From NCBI GenBank assembly GCA_026545225.1, contig CM048853.1, positions 51,765,255-51,829,254 on the forward strand: a stretch of 64,000 nucleotides of DNA, written 5' to 3'. Of the stretch, positions 25,090 to 38,475 are shown in pieces; position 1 is the stretch's first letter; the number at the start of each line of letters is the position of its first letter. Source of the DNA: Cornus controversa. Taxonomy: Eukaryota > Streptophyta > Magnoliopsida > Cornales > Cornaceae. The translations under genes and the position numbers were made by a program. The notes beneath the pieces were generated by a model. The model did no database searches, had not been told where the DNA came from, and saw nothing but the letters and a program-made list of their open reading frames with translations.

Positions 25090-25500
25090 CTTTGTAGGTT
25101 TCAACCTGTCGTGAAAAATAGCTGCAAATTAAGCACAATCACAAAACACGACACAAAACGAATCAAACACAACGCATAAAACACAAGAATTTACGTGATT
25201 CAGCCATGTGCCTATGTCCACGGTAAAGATCCGACAAAAGATTTCACTATGCAAAAATCGGGAGATTACAAGTTTCAACCCAAACCCTAGCTCTCGCTCT
25301 CTCTCTCTCTCTTTCTGCGTTTTTAGTATTTTCTCTCGTTAGTCCCTACAAACCCTTAGATGCCCTTATATATCGGGCTACAAGAGAGTCCTAACCGGGG
25401 TCCAAAACTCGCAAGCGAAAAACATGTCATAAAATTTTTTGGGTCAATCGGGTCGCAACGCGACCCAGGCTGAGACAAAATTCGGGCCACAACATAATAC
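25090..25500 (+). mobile_element. Second LTR of the same family, opposite orientation
   Basis: Matches the 24181-24535 LTR in reverse complement across its length, including the CT-rich stretch and the end GGCCACAACATAATACA. It contains CACAAGAATTTACGTGATTC. Borders are approximate and no target duplication was found. Confidence 0.7.
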
Positions 25501-25507
25501 AACATCA

Positions 25508-27651
25508 TGTTATTTGGGTGATTTTGATAATAACAACCTATTGTAGTGTAGATTTAATAAGTTTACTTGAGGGTGCAATTTACAAAATATCATAGTATCT
25601 CAAAATGAATTGCAAGAAAATATATGAAGCCACATAATCATGGAATTCAAAGATCAATAATTAAGATCAATGACGAAGTTGAAGTGAATTCAAGCCACAT
25701 GATGAAAGAACTTAAGAGCTTAAAGATTTGAAGAGCAAAAGACTTAGGTAGGCTAGTCTTGGGTGAGTGCTATATTTAATGTAAAGTTATTTTTGAAGGA
25801 ATTTCTTTTAAAAGCTTATTTATTGACCTAGTGAACCTTAGGACCAATGTATATCATTCATATCATATCATAGTTCCTTGTACACTTAGAATTAGGCCAT
25901 AAATTTTATTAAATCATCTTGAAGGCCTATGTTGAGATTGAGTTAATTCAAACTTATGTTTAGCTTTAAAAAAACTCAATTCTGAAGTAAACAAATTTTA
26001 GAACCTTCATTTGAATTAGGATATATCATTTATGATTCTTAGATACATTGACTTAGGCTTTGACTCAATTGACTCACTTTATAAAGCCATGTCATGCACA
26101 GTTACTGTTTCAAGTACTTAGCCCATAAATTTGGCTAAGTGTTAGATTCTAAAGGTAAAAATATAGATATGAGTTTTTTAATGAATTTTGACATAAAAAG
26201 TCCTGGTAATTGTATCCTCTGATTTATCATGATCATATGAATTTTCTCAGCCCCGAATGATTTGATTTGGTTATTCATATTGCACGATGAAGTTTTATAT
26301 CAAAGTTTCAAAAATCCATTTTGTACTAAAACTGAAAAATTAAATTTTGATTTATTTGGAATTTAATTTTTAAACAATTCTTATTGAATCCAAATAGGGG
26401 GTGTTTTGCTTATTTACATTGAATAACATCAGTCGGCTAGTAGAGGATTTTTGGTAGCCTGATAGAACCTATCAGCCGGCTAGTAAAAGTTAGAATTCAT
26501 TTTAGTAGAGTGTGCAAAATAGGGGATGCTGAAACATCGTTTCAGCCGACCGAAGAATAGTTTCAGTCAACCAAAACTTTGTCATGAACCGACCAATGAA
26601 TTTATCAGTCGGTCGATGAATTCATCGGTTGCCCGATACTATCGAATTTTGTACCCAATGGCTAGTTTCTGCATTTAATATTTTCTAACCATTTCCAAAC
26701 AACCAGAATTCGTTTTTGGACTATAAATACACATATATGCATTATACAAGTAAAAGAGACCACCATAACCCTCCATAATCATATATTGTTAGTAGATACT
26801 ACCTTGGAGTTTAAATTTTCATATCATTCATTTATTGGTAGTCACCACATTTGAGCCAAATACTTGCATATCATTCATAGTGGCAAAATTCTAGTGAAGA
26901 GCTTTTAATTGAGTATTTCATTACTAAATCTATGTATGTGAGTTATAATTTGTGTATCTATCCATTGATGGATATTCTCTATTATACCTAAACTCTTATT
27001 GATCTTATTTGAGAGGAAAATCAAGTGGTGCACTTGGCAAAGAAGACCAATTGGTGAGTTGACAAAGAAGTCTTGGTGAGGTTTTCATTGAGTAAGGAAG
27101 TCCAAGTCATGAGCTTGGCAATGAAGTATCGATGAGGTGTTCACGGAGCAAAGAAGCCCAAGTGGTTCACTTGGCAATTGTACGGTTTGATTTCCATCCT
27201 TAAGGTAAACTCTATAGTGAAAACCTCAAGAAGCGCTCTTGATGCATGGATATAGGCAAAAGGGGTCGAACCATGTAAAAATTATGGTATCACTTGATTT
27301 GTATGTCTCTATCCTTAAACTCATTTATTCGATGGCATTTTATTTGTTTGAATTCCATATGCTTTATATATGAATGCTAAAAGTTTATATGTTTTAATTC
27401 ACACGAAGAGGATGAGATGAATGCTTGGAGTATATTGGTTTAGTTGTGGAATTGATTAAATTATTAATTGATTGAGTATTTATTTGATTATCTTTTTACC
27501 AATCAATTTGTATATCATTTGTTTGATAAAATACGCAATCAACATTTTTACACATTACAAATACTACAAGCATTATATGTTATACTTACATGAACACTTG
27601 TTTGCCATAAACTTTATTCACCCTTCTTCTAAGGTCAATTATTGGGTAACA
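25508..27651 (+). mobile_element. Probable Copia (SIRE-like) LTR
   Basis: About 2.1 kb beginning TGTTATTTGGGTGATTTTGA and ending ATTATTGGGTAACA after a TTCACCCTTCTTCTAAGG tract. It carries the GGATATAGGCAAAAGGGGTC...GAACCA box seen near transcription ends of Copia LTRs, and CAGTCGGCTAG-type repeats. No internal genes. Flanking 5-bp sequences differ, so a simple solo-LTR origin is not shown. Confidence 0.55.
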
Positions 27652-28488
27652 AACTTAATTTGAATACCCTGTAATGTGAATATTCTAAAAGTTGACCTTA
27701 AAAATAAATCAGAATGTGAATACTCTTGACCTAAACAGGTGATAATAACAACCTAAATTTTAAAAAATTTAGAGTTTCATATTAGTCATCATAATTTTTA
27801 AGGTTTTAAGAAACCTAGACCTGAAATTTAAGAATCTTAAGTTTTGATATGTCTTGAATGGATTTTATGAATTGCATCCTAATTATTATGAAATTAGAAT
27901 GTTGTCTTTGAAAATTTAAGTAGACTTGAAGAATTGACCTCTAGATGTTTATAAATTACCTAGACCTAAAATTAAGAATTTTAAGATTATGCATTTTAGC
28001 ACAAGTTTATGTTTTTTTAATGAAATCAAAGTAAAAAAAAATGATATTTGTTGAAAAAGCTTATAAGAAATTTAATTTTTAGGTACTTATAAGACTCCGG
28101 GTTGAATTTGAATTTTTATGACTTAGTTCTAATTTTTATATGAATTAAAATCTAGAATTGAATTATTTTTTACAAAAGTAGTTTTTATGAAAACTTGGGT
28201 TGAAAAGTTGACTTTTAGGATTTTATGAAATGTAAACTTGAAAGTGATCTTTTAGGTTACTTTGGGAACCTCCTAAGTTTGAAGAATTTTAGGATTTATG
28301 AGTTTTAAGTGAACTTTGTGGTTTTTAAATAAAATAGAGTGTAAAAGTCTATGCTTTAAAAGAAGTTCTTTGAAAAAATGGACTTTTAAGTACTTATGAG
28401 TCCTAAAATATGAAACCTTAGATTTTTATGATTTTTTTTTATCGAACAAAAAGAATTCATTAAGATGACATAGAGGGAATATTAATGG

Positions 28489-29650
28489 TCAGTACATCAA
28501 TGAGCCAAGAAGGACAAACAATCCATTGCAAATCAGTGACTTTTTATGGAGAGCCCATTTACCAACTTCATGTGCAACTCTATAACATTGTCTTGGAGTC
28601 CAGCACAATCGCAAACCCCCATTAGAAAAGAGAAATAACTTAATATCTTCTAGAATGTCAAACGATAGAGGATCCGAAGGACTAAAGTTAGAGATGCTTT
28701 GGCAATCATTTTTAATATCAGTAGCTAAATAACCCCACTTAAGAAATAGTTTCAAGTCTTCTCGAATCACCAGAGCTTTCCCTACCTCAACACTAGAAAC
28801 AGATGAGAAAAACATATAAGTAACTCGAATGGAAAACCCCTTATGATTCCTCAATACAAGACCCTCGCCACAAAATGTTTGAGATACTATGAAAAGTAGC
28901 ATCGACATTTAACTTCAAACGCCCTTCAGCTGGAACACACCATTTTAGCCTTAAAATAGTAGCAGCAGATAGAAGGATTAGAAATACCTTTTGGAACTTC
29001 CATGGCAACCTCCCAATACTCATTAAAAAAATAAACAGGGTAAACATAGGTCCCATAAAGCTCCATTGAACTTGCAGTTGTTTGTACCATTCCAAACCTG
29101 CCAACAAATGAATGAAGCGAGGCAAAGAAGCTTATTATTATCATGGGATCCCTTCCATAATTTTTGCAACCAATCCCACCATTGAAACCATGAAATAATT
29201 TAACTTGAAAACTTAACTCTAAGCGGACTAAACCTCTATACCACTTTAACAACTGGAGAATAAAAAAGAATATGACATATTGATTCATCTGTCCTACTAT
29301 ATCTGCTACAAGTAGCATTTTCCACCAATCCCCTTCGTTTGAGATTCACTAAACAAGGTAATTTTTCATGACAACACTACCACAAAAAGAACTTAATCTT
29401 TTGCATGGTTTTCAGTTTCCAAATAGCTGACCAAACAGAAAGTAGAGTACCCTCATTGCTAAAGCTAGCATGAATATTAGACCTCATAGTATTTTGGCTT
29501 AAATTATGAGCTAATTTGTAATATGACTTAACACTAAAGTTGTCATCAGAAGTTAATCCCCAAATCTTCTTATCTTCAGCCCCAAATTCTCTCAAATGAA
29601 CTTTTAAAATCATATTGGCATCCATGTAGTTGAAGTGCTCCTTGATCAAG
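28489..29650 (-). pseudogene. LINE C-terminal region with RNase H-like domain (broken)
   Basis: Overlapping minus-strand frames give zinc-knuckle-like and RNase H-like pieces, for example LKLNVDATFHS (a typical start of LINE RNase H) and near the end CYRVAHEVGKWAL. The reading switches frame several times, so there is no intact product. Confidence 0.75.
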
Positions 29651-29771
29651 TCAGATTTTCAGGAGAAAGAATTTTAATAAATTAGATCAGAAACCGAGTT
29701 CAAGTTATTTGAAGTTCTGAGAGAGATAATAGATTGGTTATAAGGGTCAGGAAGTCAACAATTATCCCGAT

Positions 29772-31135
29772 GTTGTTTTAAAAGTGTAAAATAACTTGCA
29801 AGTGTACGAATATATTAAAGTATAGATCAGTAAGAATGAGGTCGAACCGAAGGTAATGCTTTGAGAAAAAAATTTAATACAAATTCAAATTAATTTAAAA
29901 CTAATCTAGTTTAAACAAAAGTTAGTTGATTTGAGAGAGATTAAAGTAACATGCAAATAAAATAACACAATTGAAATAAAATAGAGAAAATAACTAAGGT
30001 GTCGGATTTCACCAACATTAAATCTATGAAACTTCTAATATTTCATTTATTAATCCCCAAATTTAGCGTAACAATCAAGAAATCAATCTATTACTTACTT
30101 AAGATTTAACAATAAAGCACTATAAAAAATATATTAAAAAGGTAAATTTTCCTTCGCTTCACTAGTGTAAAATTCTAAGTATCTAATGAATCCAATTTAA
30201 TGAAAAACATAAGATTAAAGATTATCACTTTTAAGCAATACAAACCCAAGCTTAGATTAATTATAATACTTTATAACTATCACATATACATGATATAGAT
30301 GGTGAAAGAACTATAAAATAATTAATCACAAGAAGTAAAAATCATAAATATTTAAATCATACACACGAGAATCAATTAATGAATAAAAGAACTTCACTTC
30401 ATTAATGGAGGTTTCCTCCTCAACCCTAGTTGAGGAATTTAGTTACACATGGTAGAAGAAGAAGATAACAAATAAATAAAAGACATAATAAAATAAATAA
30501 ATAAAACCCGGATTGTCTCTGTCTTCTCTGCCTTTGCCTTCACTTCTTTTCTCCCCTCTAAAGTAGCCTCCAATTCATCACTTTATACCCCAAGAGAATA
30601 CATAAACTCCTAATCCAATTAGGAGTTAATTAGGATTTTTCCACAGCCTTTAACAGGTGAACTTTTCTACTGATATTCGGCCTAAGTTTTGACCCAATAG
30701 AAGTCCGATTCACGAAATTTACATGAAATACAAAAGTGTCCAAAATCGAATTTTCTTCAACTAAGGTGAAAATTAAGTCGAATTGATGCTCAGACATAAG
30801 ACTTTAGGGTCGTTTTCTAAAATGGGATTAAAACTGTATTATGCGCAGAATTGGACTTCAAGCTCGTAATCTCCTTAAGCAGTTATAATTCTCTTGAACC
30901 TCTTCCTTGGACTGATTTGAGTTAAAATATAGAGTTGAATGGATCCATTTAATGTAGGCTTCATATAACCTTCTTCAATGTTTTCTTTAAAAGCCCAAAA
31001 ATTATGATTTTAACTGAAATAATTATTAAGGCCCTAAAAAGACAAAAAATACAAAAACAGAGTAAAATCACTAATAAACAATCACTAAGAGAATAAAATA
31101 TGTCAATTAAGAGGCTAAAATTCTTACATTTAACG
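29772..31135. mobile_element. Insertion inside the LINE, LTR-like (1.36 kb)
   Basis: It separates LINE sequence ending SIWD from LINE sequence resuming LPDPYNQ. Flanked by CCGAT on both sides (29767-29771, 31136-31140). Starts near TGTTGTTTTAAAAGTG and carries AACTTGCAAGTGTACGAAT and GAGGTCGAACCG, words common in plant Gypsy LTRs. No coding frame. Best read as a solo LTR or small non-autonomous LTR element. Confidence 0.6.
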
Positions 31136-31166
31136 CCGATCACATCCCAAATGCTTACTTTCAACC

Positions 31167-31726
31167 TAGGAAGCATGGATACGGATACGGGACACGGGTA
31201 CGATACGATACGGATACGGCAAAACGACAAATCTCAAAAAAACAGGATACGGGTACGGCAGGATACGACAATATAAAAATATATATATATATTTTTATAT
31301 ATACAAAAAATAGAGTTATTAACATTTCTTTATAAAATATGTTGATTAACAAACAAAATAAGAGTTAAGAATCATATTGCATAATTTGCATAGATAAATT
31401 TTATATTAAATTATGATATATATCTCAATACTTCTTTTTTAAATAAATTTAAACTTTTCTTAACAATTATACTATGATATTATTGTACATTTTAATGTTG
31501 AAAACTTGTTAGAAATGTGTTGTGAAGTATTTGAGAAGTATCGGATACATGATCAAAGTATCTAAGAAGTATCGGATACGTGTTAGAAATAAAAATATAT
31601 ATTTTAAAATTATGGATACGTTTAGGAAGTATCGGACACGTATCCGCGAGTATCCGAGGAGTATCGGTATCCGATAAGTATCGGTTACGGGTACGTTACT
31701 CTTGTAGAAGTATCCGTGCTTTCTAG
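31167..31726. mobile_element. Non-autonomous Mutator-type element (GATACGG family) nested in the LINE
   Basis: 560 bp, ends TAGGAAGCATGGATAC and GTATCCGTGCTTTCTA, flanked by a perfect 9-bp duplication CTTTCAACC (31158-31166, 31727-31735). Removing it with one copy of the duplication joins the LINE frame as VNGLKVSIWD. It is packed with ATCGGATAC/GTATCCG words near both ends. It encodes no protein. Confidence 0.92.
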
Positions 31727-31736
31727 CTTTCAACCC

Positions 31737-32825
31737 ATTAACAACCCTCCATCTTATCCTATGCTGAATAATCCTTTTGGTCGAAAAGACACTTCTCCAA
31801 ATGAATGAATAACCATTGTCACAGGATGACGATAAGAAATTGCAAAAAGGGAAATATTTAGATTTAAATAATCTAAATAGGAGGGAATCCTCAACCATCT
31901 CCAATCTCCATGCTAGCTTAAAGAGCATAGCTATATTAAAGGTTGTAATATCTTTAAAACCTAGCCCACCATATTTTTTCTGATTGCACAAAACAACCCA
32001 ACTGACCCATTTCATCTTACTAGATTTCGTTTTTCCACTCCACCAAAAGTTCATAAGATAGCTAGTGATACGTTTGCATATAGAGATAGGAAGGCGAAAA
32101 CATTGGAGGAAATAAGTAAGGAGAGAAGAAAGAACAGACTGTATTAACACTTCTCTGCTAGCCTTGCTCATTAATTCACCTTTAAAGGATTCTGTTTTAG
32201 CTTCAACTCTCTCAAGCAAGAACTTGAAACACTACACCTTTGATCGAGTTATAACTGTCGGCAAACCCAAATAGCAATTCTTCCATCCTCTTTTGGAAAC
32301 ACCCAACAAACACTTTATCTGATCTTTGATGGCAACACAAGATTTAGGACTAAAAAATAAGCCAGACTTATAAAAATTCACAAGTTGGCCTGTGAGTTTC
32401 TCATTCTGATATAAGATGTTCTTAAAGATAGAAGTTTCTTCAACTGAAACTTTACCAAAAAATATTACATCATCTGCAAAAAGAAGATGACTAATAGATG
32501 AAGCATCTTTACAAATTTGAACCCCTCATAGCAAACAATTATATTGAGAATTTTGACGTAAATAGAGAGTCCTTCCACAACAAATAGAAATAAATAAGGT
32601 GACAATGGGTCTCCTTGTCGAAGGCCCCTAGAAGGAAAAAAAAATTGCCAGCCTCGCCATTAACAGAAATTTAAAAGGAAACAGTTTTCACACAACTCAT
32701 GATGATTTGTACCCACTTCACATGAAAACCCCAATCTCAACATGATTTCCTCCAAGAATCCCAATTCCACTCTATCATAGGCCTTAGCCATATCAAGTTT
32801 CAAAGCAAAGAAATTAAGGACTTTT
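31737..32825 (-). pseudogene. LINE reverse transcriptase remnant
   Basis: Contains the fingers/palm motifs and the FADD catalytic box, followed by GGLGFKDITTFNIAMLFKLA and RIRWRVVNG. At least one frameshift and an in-frame stop lie near 32.5 kb. A later insertion interrupts it at about 31.7 kb. Confidence 0.85.
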
Positions 32826-32847
32826 GGCCTTCTAAATTTTTATGATT

Positions 32848-34610
32848 AAACTCTAATATTTATGTAAGTAGTTATCTTTGACAAAGCATGTTTTGAACAC
32901 TTTTAAGCAATATGATCTTTAGGAAATATGACTTTTAATAAACTATGCTTTAGGAAACTTTAGGAAATCTTTGTTTTCGAAAAATATATATATATTTTTA
33001 AGAAATATGGATTTTATGACCAAAAAGTATGCAAAAATTAACTTCTAGAAACTTTTGAAGGATTAATTTTCCAGGTTACTATGAAACCTAAATCTAAAAT
33101 TAAAGAGTTTTAGAGTTTTATGTATATTTATAATTCAAAAATAAAGTTTGAGAGGTTTTATAAAAACATGATAATTTTACTTATTCTAGATTTTTAATGA
33201 ACCTTGAATTAAAATATGTGTTTTAGGGTATTGAAAAAGAATTTAAATGAATTTGATTATCCTAGATTACTAAGGAAACTAAACCTAAAATAGATGTGAA
33301 AAGAGGTTTTATGGATTTTATTAACCAAACATGTTAATTTAATGAAAAGTTTTAAAAAAAAGATTGTAAAAGGATTTTTAAATGATTTTTTAGAAAACCC
33401 TAGGATTATCACCCAATGTGGACAACATAACGTCTAAGGGTTATGTTTTTTAGAAGTTAAAACAAATGTGTGTGGGTGTGTTTTTTTATATATATAGAAA
33501 ATTCACGACTTTGAAACGTTTCGAACAACCCACACATTACTTAAATGTAATGGTTTGGTAGTCAAAACAAGGATTTTTGGGAAAGCCTACAAAAGTCATG
33601 AAACATAAGTTTTAAAGTTATGACTATCATGACAACTATGGTGCCATGAAGCCATCATACTCATAAGTTTTTTATTAAAAAAAAAACATGTGTTTAAGAA
33701 CAAAAAAGAAATTTTGATTTCTTTTGTACTATTTTTATAGATGAATGCACATGAAACAATAATATAAAGGGTTTGTATAAAATAAACCTATGAAGGGAAA
33801 CTAAGGTTTAAAGGTAGGCCAAGGGAACTCACCCTACCCTAACCACTCCAGATATATAATAACTATCTTGACCGTATATCATTTGAGCTATTTGTTAGAG
33901 CAATGATAAGGGCTCATGCACACAATAATCTGCGGTTATGCACAGAAGGGGTAGAAAAAAAGAGATGCATAAGAATAAAAGTTAGAAAATACTCCACGAC
34001 TTTATGCCATTTTTCTTACCTTTTTACCTCTAAAAAATAATGTCTCTAATTTTTAGAGACTTGACATCATATTTTTTGCTATTTTCGAAGACATTGGAGG
34101 TTGTCGAAGGGTTTATGTGAGTGATTAGGGAGGTTCCATGTGCTCTAGTATTGCTAAATGATGTGTCATTATCGTTTTCAAAGGTGTAGGGGCGTATTTA
34201 TAAAACTTCGTTACTTGTTGTGCACGAAAAAGAATTTTTAGAAAAGTTTTGGGCCAGTTTGCAATTTTAAATCGCGAACTGCCTCAGTTTGGGCCCACAA
34301 ACTCGATTGTTGGTTAATGGGTTCAATCCACAAACTCGACGCTGGTTTGCGGGTTGAACCCTTTAAATATTTTGTTAGTTCACCGGTTCAATCTGTGAAC
34401 TAGCTCATAAGTAAAGGTTCACAGGTTTGACCCGCGAACTCTTTTGTTGGTTAACCTACGAACCTCCTAGAATTTGTGCCTTTTAAAAATTCTCCTTTTT
34501 CTCTTTTCTTCAGGCTTAATTAAACTTGTAAAATTATGATTCTCCCCTCATTTCCTAAGTTTAATGATCGAATGCTAGGAGTTGTATTACGTATTTAACT
34601 CCAAGTGTAT
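32848..34610. other. Degenerate AT-rich repeat background
   Basis: Continues the pre-insertion sequence seen before the LINE (TTTAGGAAA, CCTAAACCTAAAAT words). From about 34.2 kb there are short repeats of CAAACTCGA and CGCGAACT. No gene seen. Confidence 0.35.
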
Positions 34611-34619
34611 CCCAAGGTT

Positions 34620-35150
34620 TTAAGACATTCAGGATGCAATAACAGAGTCCATTTTTTTATTTGGCGATTAGAGTAGCCCATTTTTCAAATTTAATCGCTC
34701 CTTTTACAATCGAGTGGCAGGAGCCATGTTATGAACTTGACTCCAAGGCTATTGTGGAATTTTTGGGATATTCCTAACTAATAGTGATGTCTATTTTTTG
34801 ATTTGACAGTTGAATTTTTTTATCTTTTTAATTTGTCCAAGCTAGTATTATTTAATGAATATTTTGGGACATTCAGGAGACAATGACGGAGTCCATTTTT
34901 CCATTTGACAATCAGAGTAGCTCATTTTTTAAGTTTAATCGCACTTGGACAGGTTAGGGATCTGAAATTACGATTTTGCCCCTTTTACAATCGAGTGGCA
35001 GGAGTCATGTTATGATATTGACTCCAAGGTTATCCTGGGGTTTTGGGATATTCCAAATATAATAGTGACGTTCATTTTTTGATTTGACGGTCGATTTTTT
35101 TGATCTTTCTAATTTGTCCAAGCTAATATTATTTAATGAATATTTTGAAA
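34620..35150. repeat. Direct tandem duplication, period about 245 bp
   Basis: The unit starts GACATTCAGGA at 34624 and 34869. It contains CTTTTACAATCGAGTGGCAG (34700 and 34980) and ends AATTTGTCCAAGCTA.TATT. Copies differ by small insertions. Short open frames across it are not genes. Confidence 0.75.
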
Positions 35151-35159
35151 TGTAAAAAT

Positions 35160-38100
35160 TATGATCTTGAATAAAAATGGATAGGAACAAAATGGAGGTG
35201 TCTACAAAAGATAGCTTGGACTTCCATAAGATATTTAAGGGGCATATTGCCACCACATATTTAGGATTGTGCTGTATTTTTCTGCGTTGCCCAGATCATT
35301 CTGTAAAAGTTGCACACCAATCAATTAACTAATGGCCTATTTTGAGTGAAACGACAAACCCATTGACATAGTGGTCCAATCCTGTGCCTTGATGTGCTTG
35401 CTATGTGGTTTCCATTGCCTATTTTGGATCTGATATCGTATTTGTGACGTTATAACAACTCTGCAACTTGGTGCTGTACAAGGCCACGAATATGTAATTA
35501 TCATATATCCCACTTCCATTGTCTCCCACCAATTGAAATTTTTTATTATATATTCCTTATCTTTTTTGCTGGATTTTATCAATGTTTCTTAAAGCTTTAT
35601 ATTCTGCATCAAGTGCTTGTTGTCCAATGTTTATTTGGTGGATTGCCAAAAAAGACCATACCAGCAAAAAGTAAAGAGTTTCAAGCAACATTTTGAGTAA
35701 GAAATTGTAATGCTTAATGAGTAGATATTTTAGTTTAAAAAAAAACCTTTTTTTTATGATGTCCAATCCTCTCAAATTTTGTTCTTAAATTCTATTTCAA
35801 AATGTCTCATATGATTTGAAAATAGAATTGCACATATAAAACACTTCACATTTATTTTCACAAACGATATAAGATCGTACGACTTGAAACTCTTCAGTAT
35901 GATAATTTGTTAGTGTCTTTCTTATTCCTCGTTCACAAAATTTCCACGTAAGTGTGTTTTGACTTTTCATAAATTTTGAACAGCTCCGACATATCATGAT
36001 TGGACCTCAAAAATTATAAATGGTAAATTTCCCCTCAAAATAGCATGATTCAACTATACTTCAACTTCACTAAAATTGATCACCCATGTCCCAACTTCTA
36101 TGAAGCCTGAATTAAATCGACAAGTTTTTAACGGCTTTACCAGTTGTATTGACTTTTATAGTCAAAGTCTTTGAAGTTCATAAAGTGAATTACGAAGATA
36201 CCTAGTAAAAAAGATTTTTATAAAAAATATTATATTATTATAGGGAAATATCCTTCTGTGTGATTTAGAATGGTTTGAGAAATTGTGGTTGATGATAGCA
36301 ACGATAAGGGTACATAGCCCCCAAGCGCACTACACCATATGTTCCCTAAAGTGAACACATAAATGTGTTCATGCAATATCATATCTTTATATTGATCAGA
36401 TACGCTTGTCTCGTACTTGTTGATTCTGTTGAAATGCTTATTTGACCCAACAAATACATTGGCTATCCCACAAATCTATTCGAGTCTTCCAATTTCATGA
36501 TGACTTTTTCATACTCATGTATGGCTATCCTTGGTTACACGTCGACGTTTTGGTAGCCACATTTTGTGTTTTCAAGATTGTCACGTCAAAATGTTCAAAA
36601 TCACATCAATTTTTTTTAGAGCAATATTATACGTCTCGAATATATATTATGAATTTTAATTTGAATATATGTGACAGTGATATAATCTATTATTTTAAGA
36701 GATAAAATTAAATAGTAAGTTAGTATTTGTTGAATTCTCTCATATACAGAGTCCCGGTGGTATTATCACCTACTACATAAATTCGAGTTAAAATTAGTAA
36801 AATAAAATTATGAAGTTTAATATTTCCCTTTTTTCTGGTAACAAAATGACATGCAAATCCATATTGAAATTTTTATTCCAATTTTAACAGTCAATTCATT
36901 TTCATGAAATAAAGTTTTACTTATTAACAATAAACTAGTTGTCTCACGAATGTGAAATTTTTAAAGGAATAATTACACGGAAATTTCGATGTTAGACTCC
37001 AAGAGGTTGAAATTAACATTTAATTACACAATAATATAAGATTACAATAATTTGGTACTAGCACCAGGAATTAAAGGAAAATGCCAAATATGAAAAATAA
37101 AAAATAAATTAAAAAAATAGTACCGTCTTTAACACTTTTTTAAAGCAGAAGCATCTTAAATAGAAATTCATTCATGTGTGTCAGTGTCAGTCCATATATT
37201 CAAGATTTTCCATGTAACCTAACACCCCCACATGAACCCTGACTAAGCAACTATCAATTAGTATCATTTTCTAATGAAAAATTATTTTCATTGCTCACAA
37301 CTTGTTTGAGTGGTGTCACTTGAAACAAAGTCTAACATTGCTCTTTTTGAGAGAAAATATTATATGATTCCAATTCATAAAATTTTGGGAGTGTAGACCA
37401 ACTTTTAAATGTAAAACTTTTATGCGTGCATAAATTTTATATAACACGAAATTTTTATTAAAATGAGACGATAAACACATAAAATATATTTATGTTAAAA
37501 ATACAAAAAAAAAAAAAATCTGTCTTGGTGCTTTATAAATAATGCAATCTAGTTCACATCAGAAAATTATAAAAAAATATTAAACAACTAATAGCCTAAT
37601 AAGAGAAGCAAAATAATTTATTTTTTTATATGACAGAGAACATTTCTGATGACAAAGAACACTCTAAAGATCAGGTGCAAGCACATGTATGCTGGCATTA
37701 CAAGAATTGTATTTCCAATTATTACATCAAGATATAAACTTACATAAAGTAATTAAAGTTTTTTTTTGCTTTAAACTCGATAAATAAATGTCAAATAATC
37801 AGACATACTGATTTCGTTTTTAATTTTCTAATCTCTTGTGCCTAAACAGTATAATTTTATTTTTTTAAAATAATAGTAGCCAATAATTGTAAATGTTAAA
37901 GACTCGTTATAAAAAATTGCAATTACCATAAAAACAAATTTTGCTCATAAGCCATGATATAACAAGAGGCTTTCAATTTTTGAGTGAAAGTGAAACAGAT
38001 GACGCATAAAAGATTAGAAGTATAGAACTAGAAATAAGAGAGACTTACCTAAGAGACAAATTGAACTTTGGTGGACCACAAGCTCTACAGGAAATAGCCG

Positions 38101-38230
38101 TTGCTTGCTGTGGTTTGGCTGTAAAGAAAGAAGAAAAAAATGAGAGAAAACGAGCTGTGAAGAAAGAAGAAGAAGAAAACAAAACACAAATAACAATTAG
38201 ACAAACTTTAAAATTGGACCATTAATTAGT
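35160..38230. other. AT-rich intergenic stretch
   Basis: No convincing gene. A minus-strand pyrimidine-rich tract at 38010-38200 ends in a good donor (TTAG|GTAAGT) and could be a noncoding 5' exon, but no coding exon follows downstream of it. Confidence 0.35.
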
Positions 38231-38244
38231 AATTTTTTTATAGA

Positions 38245-38475
38245 AAAATGAGGTCAAGTAGTATTGAGTTTGGTTAAATGGACCATAGTTAATAAATTTT
38301 TGATTTTTTTAAAATAAGGTCTAATAGTATTGGGTTTGGTTAAATGGACTATAGGTAATAATTATTTTTTAAAATGAGGCCTAGTTGTATTGGGTTTGAT
38401 AAAATGGACCAGAGTTAATAAATATTTAAAAAAAAATTGAGGCCCAAAAGTATTATTGAATTTGGTTAAAAAAAT
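38245..38475. repeat. Tandem repeat, four copies of about 65 bp
   Basis: Units containing GTATTGGGTTTGGTTAAATG and GACCATAGTTAATAA start near 38249, 38319, 38377 and 38440; the last is diverged. Confidence 0.7.

Larger units (their letters stand above)
28434..32832 (-). mobile_element. 5'-truncated L1-type LINE with nested insertions
   Basis: Minus-strand pieces give reverse-transcriptase motifs near 32.8-32.4 kb (DMAKAYDRVEWEFLEE, RGLRQGDPLSPYLFL, then the catalytic FADD). The post-RT region follows (31.7-32.2 kb) and a C-terminal RNase H-like domain (28.5-29.1 kb). The 3' end has an A-run. Flanks TAGATTTTTATGATT (28419-28433) and TAAATTTTTATGATT (32833-32847) form a 15-bp target duplication with one mismatch. 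No endonuclease part remains, so it is 5'-truncated. Frameshifts and stops make it inactive. Confidence 0.9.

Noticed and set aside
38014-38196. Hydrophobic 60-codon minus-strand frame that looks like a signal peptide.
   Set aside because: It is a pyrimidine-rich tract translating to Leu/Phe/Ser. At most it is a noncoding exon with a good donor; no coding continuation was found.
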